Source: Colwellia chukchiensis (GTDB lineage Bacteria; Pseudomonadota; Gammaproteobacteria; Enterobacterales; Alteromonadaceae). Taken from it: a stretch of 64,000 nucleotides of DNA. Location of the stretch: assembly GCF_002104455.1 (NCBI RefSeq), contig NZ_NBOC01000001.1, positions 620,001-684,000 on the forward strand. Reading direction: 5' to 3'. Under the pieces are notes generated by a model. The model ran no database searches, was not told the DNA's origin, and saw only the letters and a list, made by a program, of their open reading frames with translations. Every line of letters begins with the position of its first letter. Position 1 is the first letter of the stretch. Shown here one piece after another: positions 17,387-25,015 of this stretch. Made by a program: the position numbers and the translations under genes.

Positions 17387-18892
17387 ATGAATAAAGACCT
17401 ACAGCATTTTATCACCCAATTTCCTGTCACTGAGCATACAAAGCGATTTCTTGCGCAAAAGCAGCAGATGTACATTGGTGGTGAGTTTTGCTCTGCACAA
17501 AGCGGTAACGTTTATGAGGTTATTGAACCTTGTACAGCCGGTTTGTTAGCACAAGTTCCCGATGCCAGTATTGCCGATGTTGACCTAGCGGTGGCTGCAG
17601 CAAAAAGCAGCTTTACTGATAGCCCATGGTCACGCATGAAGCCTAATGAAAGAGAGCGGTTATTATTGCGCTTAGCTGATGTAATTGAGCAGCACAGCCA
17701 AACCCTTGCTGAGCTCGAATCTCTTGATGCAGGTAAAGCCATTTCCGGTTGTAAAGCGGTTGATATTGATGGCTCTATTGATGTATTACGCTATATGGCG
17801 GGTTGGAGCACGAAAATAGCAGGTAGCACCAAAAATGTTTCGGTTGAAGGTGACCACTTCGCTTATACCTTAAAGCAACCAGTGGGAGTGGTCGCGGCTA
17901 TAGTGCCCTGGAATTGGCCATTTACCATGGCTATTTGGAAGATGGCTGCACCGTTAGCCCTCGGTTGCACTATCGTTTTAAAGCCTTCACCGTTAACGCC
18001 GTTGAGCATGCTTTATTTTGCTGAGCTTTGTCAGCAAGCGGGCATACCGAAAGGGGTTGTTAATATTGTGACCGGCAGTAGCGTCGAGGTGGGCAGCCAT
18101 TTAGTGTCACACCCAGATGTTGATAAAGTGTCATTTACCGGCTCAACGCAAGTGGGCAAATTAGTTGGGCAAGCGGCGATGCAAAATATTACCCCAGTGA
18201 CGTTAGAGTTAGGCGGTAAATCGCCAATGGTGGTATTTAACGATGCCGATATTGATAAAGTTGTTGCGGCAACACAACAAAGTATTTTCTTTAATACTGG
18301 TCAAGTATGCAGTGCCGGATCGCGTTTATATGTACAAAAAGAGCTTTACCCACAAGTTGTTGATGCAGTGGTTCAGCGGGTACAGGCAATGAATATTGGT
18401 ATGAGCTTAGACCCCAACTGTGACGTGGGGCCGGTGATCTCAAAAACTCAGCTTGATACGGTACTGAGCTATATTGAAAAAGGTAAACAAGAGGGCGCGA
18501 AGGTGGTTTGTGGTGGCGCAGCCCTTGACGGTCAAGGCTACTACCTACAACCCACGGTATTTGCCGATTGCCATAATGACATGGAGATTGTACAAAAAGA
18601 AATCTTTGGTCCAGTGCTGGTGGTTATTCCCTTTGATAGCGAAGAGCAAGCATTAAGCTTAGCCAATGATAATATTTATGGCTTAGCGGCGAGTGTGTTT
18701 ACCCAAGATATCTCGCGCGCGCAGCGCATGATCAAAAACCTTGAAGCCGGCACTGTTTGGGTAAATACCCATGACTTAGTCGATAGCTGCACGCCATTTG
18801 GCGGCGTTAAGCAATCTGGTTTTGGTAAAGACTTAGGCGTTGAGCAATTAGCTTACTTCTTAAAAACTAAAGCCGTATGGATAGAAGTTTAA
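17387..18892 (+). CDS. NAD(P)-dependent aldehyde dehydrogenase, candidate 4-guanidinobutyraldehyde dehydrogenase
   Basis: This 501-residue classical aldehyde dehydrogenase carries VPWNWPFTMA, the nucleotide-site KPSPLTPLS, FTGSTQVGK, the general base Glu274 in LELGGKSP and the nucleophile Cys308 in NTGQVCSAGSR. Its N-terminal style (MYIGGEFCSAQSGN) is that of ALDH1/FeaB/PuuC-type enzymes oxidising amine- or amino-acid-derived aldehydes. It is the last gene of the aruI group, 155 bases after the sulfotransferase and before a strong terminator. It is the best local candidate for oxidising the aldehyde made by AruI, the role filled by KauB in Pseudomonas. Substrate cannot be read directly. Confidence 0.9.
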   Translation: MNKDLQHFITQFPVTEHTKRFLAQKQQMYIGGEFCSAQSGNVYEVIEPCTAGLLAQVPDASIADVDLAVAAAKSSFTDSPWSRMKPNERERLLLRLADVIEQHSQTLAELESLDAGKAISGCKAVDIDGSIDVLRYMAGWSTKIAGSTKNVSVEGDHFAYTLKQPVGVVAAIVPWNWPFTMAIWKMAAPLALGCTIVLKPSPLTPLSMLYFAELCQQAGIPKGVVNIVTGSSVEVGSHLVSHPDVDKVSFTGSTQVGKLVGQAAMQNITPVTLELGGKSPMVVFNDADIDKVVAATQQSIFFNTGQVCSAGSRLYVQKELYPQVVDAVVQRVQAMNIGMSLDPNCDVGPVISKTQLDTVLSYIEKGKQEGAKVVCGGAALDGQGYYLQPTVFADCHNDMEIVQKEIFGPVLVVIPFDSEEQALSLANDNIYGLAASVFTQDISRAQRMIKNLEAGTVWVNTHDLVDSCTPFGGVKQSGFGKDLGVEQLAYFLKTKAVWIEV

Positions 18893-19293
18893 CGATAAAT
18901 AGTTCGCGATTAATTGATATAACGATAATCTGCTCATCTGATTTATCGTTAAAAATATCATCTTTAGTCTGATTCGTATCATAGCCTCGGGGAGAATTTT
19001 ACCGCTAAGCTGATAAAAGCACAGACTAAGCCGACAATGAATGCACTCAATGTTTTATTGTCGGCTTTTATAACAAGCCTAGCATCAAAAACCGAAAACC
19101 AGCCAAGTAATGTACAGCTCGCCGTAACTTTTAATCTCTGTTATTCCCGCTATAAATGGCGCAACTCGCGGAAATTTGTTATTAATAAGTAATTAGTAGT
19201 TAGCATAATTACCCCGAAGGGGCGCTATTAAAAAAAGCAGCTGCGCTGTGAAGAAATCGACTCCCAATCTCTTGCTAATGTAAGTAAATAAAA
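18893..19293. other. Gene-free interval after the aldehyde dehydrogenase
   Basis: This 401-base stretch holds the terminator at 19028-19070 and, right after the stop, a long-range inverted repeat (AACGATAAAT at 18891-18900 against ATTTATCGTT at 18941-18950) with a third partial copy at 18921. The last 200 bases would carry the promoter of the PAS-GGDEF gene. I see no coding sequence or RNA gene in it. Confidence 0.6.
19028..19070 (+). terminator. Terminator of the aruI-to-ALDH gene group
   Basis: The arms AAGCCGACAAT and ATTGTCGGCTT pair perfectly around an 18-base loop and run into TTTATA. It marks the end of the + strand group that starts at aruI. Confidence 0.8.
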
Positions 19294-20205
19294 ATGAAAG
19301 ACTCACATGAAGCTTTAAGCCTGATCCTTGACTCAATCACAGAGCATATTGTGGTTGTTGATGTCGCGGGTAAAATTCAGTACGCAAATAAAAGTTGGTC
19401 TAACTTTAGCGTCAATAATGCCTGTGATATGGGCAGCGATTGGCTGGGGGTTAATTACCTAGACGAGTGTGACAAAGCATCTAAAGTAGGCGATGACTTT
19501 GGCAGCCAAGCTGCAGTTGGCATTCGAAGTGTTATCAATAAAGAACAAGCGAAATTTTATTTTGAATACCCTTGTCATAGTCCAGATGAAAAACGATGGT
19601 TTATGATGCGTGTAACAGCAGTACAGATTAATCATGCCGACCACTTTGTCATTTCACATCAAAATATTACCGAACGAAAACTCGCTGAAGAAGCGGTGAG
19701 AGAGCAAGCGTGTATTGACGGGCTTACCGATATTGCTAATCGACGAACCTTTAATCAGTTTCTACAACAAGAATGGAGAAGGTGTGCTCGAGTGCAGCAG
19801 CCGATTAGTTTAGCTATCATGGATTTAGATCATTTTAAACTATTAAATGATACCTATGGCCATCAGGCTGGTGATGAGTGCTTAGTTAAGATTGGGGCAT
19901 TATTAAAAGAATTTAACCAACGACCTGGTGATATATGCGCGCGCTATGGCGGTGAAGAATTTGCTTTAGTGTGGGGCAACACCTCGCTTGTCAATGCAAA
20001 ACAGCTATGCCATAAACTCATCGAGGCAATCAATACGCTCAATATTGCCAATCAAAACTCACCCGTTAGCGACCATTTAACCGCAAGCATTGGCTTAGCC
20101 ACTATGATACCTAAACAAGAGCAAGCTGAAAGCGCTTTGCTCACTAATGCAGATGTTATGCTTTATAAAGCAAAAGCAAATGGCAGAAATCGAGTGCAGA
20201 GCTAG
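19294..20205 (+). CDS. PAS-GGDEF diguanylate cyclase with I-site
   Basis: This 303-residue soluble protein has an N-terminal PAS domain (about residues 5-130; ITEHIVVVDVAGKIQYANKS, and the PAC-like end ISHQNITERKLAEE). It leads through a helix into a GGDEF domain (about 140-303) with DGLTDIANRRTFN, DLDHFKLLNDTYG and GGEEF at 219-223. An RPGD motif (210-213) lies exactly five residues before GGEEF, so allosteric inhibition by cyclic di-GMP is expected. The PAS domain presumably senses a small molecule or redox state, but no ligand residue can be named. It stands alone downstream of a terminator. It differs from the other cyclase at 4753, which is membrane-bound and lacks the I-site. Confidence 0.9.
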   Translation: MKDSHEALSLILDSITEHIVVVDVAGKIQYANKSWSNFSVNNACDMGSDWLGVNYLDECDKASKVGDDFGSQAAVGIRSVINKEQAKFYFEYPCHSPDEKRWFMMRVTAVQINHADHFVISHQNITERKLAEEAVREQACIDGLTDIANRRTFNQFLQQEWRRCARVQQPISLAIMDLDHFKLLNDTYGHQAGDECLVKIGALLKEFNQRPGDICARYGGEEFALVWGNTSLVNAKQLCHKLIEAINTLNIANQNSPVSDHLTASIGLATMIPKQEQAESALLTNADVMLYKAKANGRNRVQS

Positions 20206-20413
20206 CCAATTGTCTCGACAATTGTGCCGGTAAAATCGTCTATTTTTTGCTAATTAATTGCGACGCTAGGCGTTTAATGTCTGGTTATTACAACGCTGCA
20301 AACACAAAGAGCAACAGGAAAAACAAAAAAATGCGCTACTGAGTATCTTGCTAAGTAGCGCTAACGGAGTATGAGTTTTAAAATCAAAGGCTCTGACCCC
20401 GCAGATTCACTTG

Positions 20414-20737
20414 TTATATACCGTTGCTAGAAACAACGTGTTTTAGACCTTTGTATAGCAAGCGACCATTAAGCCATTTACTTAAATACTGCGAGACTAA
20501 AATACCAAAACCCAAAAATATTGTATTAATGATTAATGAAAAACCAATAATATAAGGTGGAATAATAGCAATTAACATTGCAGCCAATAGACTTACAATA
20601 AAATATAATGCTGATTTTCCAGAAAGCTTTTGATTGGTAAATACTTCATAACGAGCTTTCTCAAGTAAAACTTCTTGTTCTGAAATATCTAACGTCTTAA
20701 TTTCAGCAAAGTAATTGATGTAATCGCTACTGCGCAT
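20414..20737 (-). CDS. Small two-helix membrane protein of unknown function
   Basis: I place the start at ATG 20737 (MRSSDYINYFAEIKTL), because AAAAGGA lies about 6 bases upstream. A further in-frame ATG at 20779 has no ribosome site. The 107-residue product has a charged, helical N-terminal region (about 1-45), two adjacent membrane helices (about 46-90; ALYFIVSLLAAMLIAIIPP and LIINTIFLGFGILVSQYLS) and a short C-terminal tail. I do not recognise a family. It is a single gene with no obvious partner, between the PAS-GGDEF gene and the MFS operon. Confidence 0.65.
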   Translation of the reverse strand: MRSSDYINYFAEIKTLDISEQEVLLEKARYEVFTNQKLSGKSALYFIVSLLAAMLIAIIPPYIIGFSLIINTIFLGFGILVSQYLSKWLNGRLLYKGLKHVVSSNGI

Positions 20738-21300
20738 GCTAATCCTTTTAGTTATATAACAATTTAATCGTGCGTGCATTGCCCATTCTTTTGCTCAAAC
20801 ATCGCGTATTTTAATAATTGCACTATTAATAACAAATCTAATAAATCTTAGCTAGCTAAAGCACTTATAAAAAATTTCTGAAATTTTTAGCCGACAAAAA
20901 TGCGCATTTTACTGAATATAGGGGAAATGCAATGGCACTGTATATAAAACTAGCTACCCGTTTGTTTGGCTTCTTATCAATATGAAGTCGTGTTAATACT
21001 ATTAGGCGAACGACCGCTCCGCTGGCTTTTGCGATTGTTAGGTTTGATTATAAATGATTGTTATCTGGGGCAGGTAAACTTTAACGACTAGCTAAGCTTC
21101 CATAGCCTAATAATGTCAATATTGGCAGGTAGTGGTGTGTCAGATACTTAGATTGAGCTAATACACATAAGTTAATAAGCATAAGCTAATTAAAAATAAT
21201 CCATAATGTTTACTAGATAAAAAACGCTGCTTAACTCCATGCTAGGCAGCGTGACTATATAGACTATATATTAGTCAACCAGGGAAGGGGGCGCTAAAAG
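20738..21300. other. Gene-free interval, 563 bases
   Basis: The interval contains the promoter area of the small membrane protein at its left and the terminator of the MFS/aruH operon at its right (21219-21252). The middle is AT-rich with frequent stops in all frames. I see no RNA gene, repeat pair or gene remnant that I can name. Confidence 0.5.
21219..21252 (-). terminator. Terminator of the amidohydrolase-aruH-MFS operon
   Basis: Read on the - strand, ACGCTGC and GCAGCGT pair around a 15-base loop and continue into TTTTTTATC. It lies about 50 bases after the MFS stop. Confidence 0.8.
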
Positions 21301-22554
21301 TTACACATTAGTGCTTAACAATTCAGACTTTTTTACTTTGGCTAACTCGCTGACTTTTTTTGCACTTGCTTTGTGGTGTCTCACCACTAACCAGAAAATA
21401 ATAAAGCTGATCACTGTGGTGGCAAACGCCATCAAATAAACATAATTGTAATTATTATTAAACACTAAAACGCCAACCATCACCGGACCTAATGCGCCTC
21501 CGACTGATTGAAATGCTGGGATCATTGCCGCATATCGACCATCGGTATCGGTTTGGGTAACGGCAAGCAATTGGTAGGGTAAGCAAAAGTTCCAAACACT
21601 GGCAAAAATTAACGCGGCAAAAGAATAAACCCATTTATCGTCACTGACATACCACAAAAATAACGATAAAGTTGTCAGTAATATACCGATAAACATAGGT
21701 GAAATAATACCAAGTCTGTTGCCGACTTTCATGGCAATCGCCGCGCCAAGTGAACATAGGATTAATACCACGCCCAAAGTGATACCAATAAACTCTCCAT
21801 CCATATTCTTACTATCACCAATACGCTCTAAAAATCCCCAGATACCGGTTTGACTCATAAAGTAAAACGCGATACCAAATAAGGCAAAAATGGCCCCAAG
21901 CGAGACGGGCGCTTGCTTTTTCGTGCTCGTGTTAAGCTCAGCACTTGCTTGCTGGCCCCTAGTATCAGTACTAGGAATCGTTTTAACAAATAATAAGGTT
22001 AAGGCAAACACACCGGCAATACTGTAAAGCAAACCAGAATAGCCGAAATCAGGCGTGATATAGACTTGTAATACATAGGTAACCGCACCTGCAATAAGCA
22101 TTTGCAAAATGAGCCCTAAACTATAGGCTCTAGCTGGGTTTTTCATGCCACTAATACAACACATAACACAGGCTAAAGCCGCGCCACTTGCAAGACCGGT
22201 AATGGCAAGCAAGATTAAAAACATTAGGTAATTCGCAAAAGCGGCTAAGCATAATGAGATAACGGAAATAGCCGTTGCATAACCAATAACATGCTTCCAG
22301 TTTAATCGTCTAACCCAAAGCACACTGGAGAAATTTGCCACCACTTGCCCCGCTAAATAGACCGAGCCTAACAAACCAATTTGTTGCACTGAATAGCCTT
22401 TTAATTCAGCTGCCGAGCCTAAGACAATAAAGAGTACGTTATAAATAAGGTTGTTAATGGATAAAAATATTGTCACCCCAAGCAACATAGCAAGCGGATC
22501 TTTGAGCTTTTTATATTTATTTGAATTTTGCTTCTGATGTGATATTTCTTCCAT
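21301..22554 (-). CDS. Major facilitator superfamily transporter
   Basis: This 417-residue protein has about 12 membrane helices in two six-helix halves, joined by a hydrophilic loop (around residues 195-215; STDTRGQQASAELNTSTKK). It has the QQIGLLGSVYLAGQVVANFSS region typical of MFS helix 2 and its loop, and no lipoprotein or kinase fusion. It is the last gene of the operon with aruH, the COG0523 protein and the amidohydrolase, 188 bases behind aruH. A role in taking up the arginine-related substrate, or exporting a product, follows from position only. The initiating ATG has a TAGGT-type ribosome site. Confidence 0.88.
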   Translation of the reverse strand: MEEISHQKQNSNKYKKLKDPLAMLLGVTIFLSINNLIYNVLFIVLGSAAELKGYSVQQIGLLGSVYLAGQVVANFSSVLWVRRLNWKHVIGYATAISVISLCLAAFANYLMFLILLAITGLASGAALACVMCCISGMKNPARAYSLGLILQMLIAGAVTYVLQVYITPDFGYSGLLYSIAGVFALTLLFVKTIPSTDTRGQQASAELNTSTKKQAPVSLGAIFALFGIAFYFMSQTGIWGFLERIGDSKNMDGEFIGITLGVVLILCSLGAAIAMKVGNRLGIISPMFIGILLTTLSLFLWYVSDDKWVYSFAALIFASVWNFCLPYQLLAVTQTDTDGRYAAMIPAFQSVGGALGPVMVGVLVFNNNYNYVYLMAFATTVISFIIFWLVVRHHKASAKKVSELAKVKKSELLSTNV

Positions 22555-22706
22555 TGTGATACCTAAAATAGTGGTTTATTGTCTGCGATGTCTAGGAGGA
22601 AATCTGGAGTCTAGCTCTGACTTGCCTCGTAGTGCATGGCCTGTTTTTATTATCTATAGCGCGACATTTTTGCCTGCTATTGTGTTCCATACTCAGCGTT
22701 TTAATT

Positions 22707-22732
22707 GGCAGCTAACACAGAGGTTAGCTACC
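22707..22732 (-). promoter_or_regulatory. Intercistronic hairpin between aruH and the MFS gene
   Basis: On the - strand GGTAGCTAAC pairs with GTTAGCTGCC (10 pairs including one G-T wobble) around a 6-base loop, 10 bases after the aruH stop. No run of T follows. It may stabilise the upstream message or lower expression of the MFS gene rather than terminate. Confidence 0.5.
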
Positions 22733-22742
22733 GTTTTAGGCA

Positions 22743-23963
22743 CTAGGCTAAACGTGCTTGTTCACTTGCAACATACTCCATACAAGCGGCAATACGCTGA
22801 CTTGCGGTTACTAAAATATCTTCCGATACTGACAGACTTATGCGCACAAAGCCTTCAATGGAAGGTCCAAACGCGCCGCAAGGCAGTGTTGCAACATCAA
22901 ACTTGTCGAGTAAAGTGGAGGCAAACGCCTGGCTTGATAGCCCGGTACTGCGAATATCGACCATTAAAAACATCCCAGCTTCGGGTAAGTGACAATGTAA
23001 GCCGTCAATATCTTTTAAGCGCGCATACAGCACATCACGTCGACGTTGGTAGGTATCTTTCATGATCGCAAGTTCAGGTAGATCTTTGGTTAACGCCACT
23101 TTTGCCGCTTCTTGAATAAAAGCCGGGTTACCAAATAACATACATAAGGCTAAGTTACCTAAATGTATCGCAAGCTCTGGAGGGCATACCGCCCAGCCTA
23201 CGCGCCAACCGGTCATGGCATGAGATTTTGATAAACTGTTAATGGTGATGGTTCGCTCAGCCATACCAGGTAGCACACATGGGCTAAAATGTTCTTTTTC
23301 AAAGGTCAGTGTCGAGTAAACCTCGTCTGAGATTAACCATAAATTATGTTGCTGACAAAGTTGTGCAACCGCTTCCATGGTTTCGCGTGGAAAAATTGCG
23401 CCACTTGGGTTGTTGGGGCTATTTAATAAAATAGCACTGGTTTTATCGGTAATGGCCGCAGCAATATCTGCTGGCATGACTTGAAAGTTATTGTCAGGGC
23501 GAATAGGAATACGAACAATTTTTGCACCGGTAGAGTTAAACACCGCTTCATAGGTAGTGTACATTGGCTCTGGAATAATAATTTCTGAGCCTGGCTCTAA
23601 TAAACACTGCGCGGCGGCATAAAGTACACATTGGGCGCCGTTCATGACCACCACTTGTTCATTGTTGACTTGCAAACCGGTTGTTTCTGTATGCCAATTG
23701 GCGATGATGGTTCTTAATTCTTCATCACCGCTAACATCCGGATAATGCGTTGCCCCGGCTTGTAGTGCAGAGTATGCCGCCTCGATAATTGGGCTTGGGG
23801 TGTCAAAATCAGGATCGCCCAAAGCTAATACAATCACATCGTCACCGGCTTTTTGGCGGGCTAAGCCACGATAAAGGATGTCCCAGGCCTCAACAGAGTC
23901 GCCGCCAATGCGCTGGGTAAAGCTGGAGTATTTCACGGCAGGGTTTTGGGTTGTTTGTGTCAT
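22743..23963 (-). CDS. aruH: Arginine-pyruvate aminotransferase, AruH-like
   Basis: This 406-residue fold-type I aminotransferase has NSPNNPSG (Asn185 region), SDEVYS (Asp213-Tyr216), the PLP lysine Lys247 in SLSKSHAMTGWR and the arginine that binds the carboxylate in the C-terminal part. Long stretches match what I remember of Pseudomonas aeruginosa AruH: YSSFTQRIGGDSVEAWDI, LALGDPDFDTPSPI, GAQCVLYAAAQCLLEPG and NSLSKSHAMTGWRVGW. The assignment to arginine:pyruvate transaminase, giving 2-ketoarginine and alanine, is therefore stronger than a generic aspartate-type call. It lies third in the operon, 48 bases after the COG0523 gene. Its partner enzyme AruI is encoded 10 kb away on the other strand. 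Confidence 0.85.
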   Translation of the reverse strand: MTQTTQNPAVKYSSFTQRIGGDSVEAWDILYRGLARQKAGDDVIVLALGDPDFDTPSPIIEAAYSALQAGATHYPDVSGDEELRTIIANWHTETTGLQVNNEQVVVMNGAQCVLYAAAQCLLEPGSEIIIPEPMYTTYEAVFNSTGAKIVRIPIRPDNNFQVMPADIAAAITDKTSAILLNSPNNPSGAIFPRETMEAVAQLCQQHNLWLISDEVYSTLTFEKEHFSPCVLPGMAERTITINSLSKSHAMTGWRVGWAVCPPELAIHLGNLALCMLFGNPAFIQEAAKVALTKDLPELAIMKDTYQRRRDVLYARLKDIDGLHCHLPEAGMFLMVDIRSTGLSSQAFASTLLDKFDVATLPCGAFGPSIEGFVRISLSVSEDILVTASQRIAACMEYVASEQARLA

Positions 23964-24011
23964 TATATTTACTCTTTCTCTAGGTATTAATAGGCAAGCT
24001 AGGTAGCAATA

Positions 24012-25013
24012 CTAAGCTTGCAATCTGGTTGCAGCATCGGCAGCGGTTGAAGCAAGCTGCAGCTGAATATGTTCATTGTCTATCGCTTCGCTGGCAATAA
24101 ACACGAGTTGGCTGCTTTTAGAGGTTTGCCATTTTTCTTGTTTTTCTATTGTTAATCGAGAACCGACTTTATGCACTAAACAGCGCTGCTCTGGCACTTC
24201 GGTTAAATCGACAATCCCTTTTACGCGGTATATATTGCCGGGTAAACTGGTAAGCACTTGCCTTAGCTTACTCAGCTTAAGTGGCTGATCATGTTGCCAA
24301 CTCATGGTGGAAAATTGTTGGCTATGTGCGTCAGCATTATCCACTGTGTGATGGCACTGGGCAGTACATTGATGTGCGTGCACAGCAGTACTAGGCACAG
24401 CTGAGCTGGCACTAATATCCAGTAATAGCTCAAGCGGTACATTGGCATACTGAGTTTGATAAACACTGGCATTAGGAAATAACCATTGCGCTTTAATTTG
24501 CTGCAATTGTTGTTGGTTGACTAGGTCAGTTTTATTGATCACCACGATATCAGCGGCACTCAATTGGTCCATGGCCAAGCGCTTCATGGTGCCTTCAAGT
24601 TGGTTAAATTGTTCAGCATCTAGCATGCTGATCACCGCATCTACGCTGAGTTGATTTTTAAATTCAGGATAACGTAGGGTGTTAACCACTTTGGACGGCT
24701 CAGAAACACCACTGGTTTCGATCAATATTACATCAGGGCGACCTGAGCGCATTTGCAGCAGTTTACGCAACTGTTCAATTAAATCACTTTCTACCGTGCA
24801 GCAAATACAGCCATTTTCTAGGTTGATCATATTTTGCTCAGCACTCACCACAAGCTGGCTGTCAATATTCAACTCGCCAAAGTCATTGACCATAACAGCA
24901 ATTTTTAAGCCTTTATTGGCGTAAATATCGCTATTTAAAATGCGGTTAAGCAAGGTGGTTTTACCTGCGCCTAAAAAGCCAGAGACTATGGTGACTGGGA
25001 TTGGTGTTGACAT
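24012..25013 (-). CDS. COG0523/CobW-family GTPase metallochaperone with His/Cys-rich insert
   Basis: This 333-residue G3E GTPase has a Walker A motif GFLGAGKTT (12-20), the metal-binding CxCC motif GCICC (Cys69, Cys71, Cys72), NKTD (160-163) and a CobW C-terminal domain. A His/Cys-rich stretch (HAHQCTAQCHH, 212-222, plus His230) follows the GTPase part, as in proteins that store or deliver zinc. Its ATG lies two bases after the stop of the amidohydrolase, and its GGAGGG ribosome site lies inside the end of that gene, so the two are translationally coupled. Delivery of a metal to that hydrolase is the simplest hypothesis. The Mn-dependent GbuA homologue is a second possible client. Confidence 0.9.
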   Translation of the reverse strand: MSTPIPVTIVSGFLGAGKTTLLNRILNSDIYANKGLKIAVMVNDFGELNIDSQLVVSAEQNMINLENGCICCTVESDLIEQLRKLLQMRSGRPDVILIETSGVSEPSKVVNTLRYPEFKNQLSVDAVISMLDAEQFNQLEGTMKRLAMDQLSAADIVVINKTDLVNQQQLQQIKAQWLFPNASVYQTQYANVPLELLLDISASSAVPSTAVHAHQCTAQCHHTVDNADAHSQQFSTMSWQHDQPLKLSKLRQVLTSLPGNIYRVKGIVDLTEVPEQRCLVHKVGSRLTIEKQEKWQTSKSSQLVFIASEAIDNEHIQLQLASTAADAATRLQA

Positions 25014-25015
25014 TT

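Noticed and set aside
20388..20402. GGCTCTGACCCC motif, known near REP-associated transposases in marine bacteria
   Set aside because: Only a single copy was noticed, with no partner repeat and no transposase gene, so no mobile element can be claimed.
22556..23065. A 169-codon + strand frame opposite aruH and its downstream gap
   Set aside because: It lies mostly antisense to the well-supported aruH gene, has no ribosome site and encodes a protein of no recognisable type.
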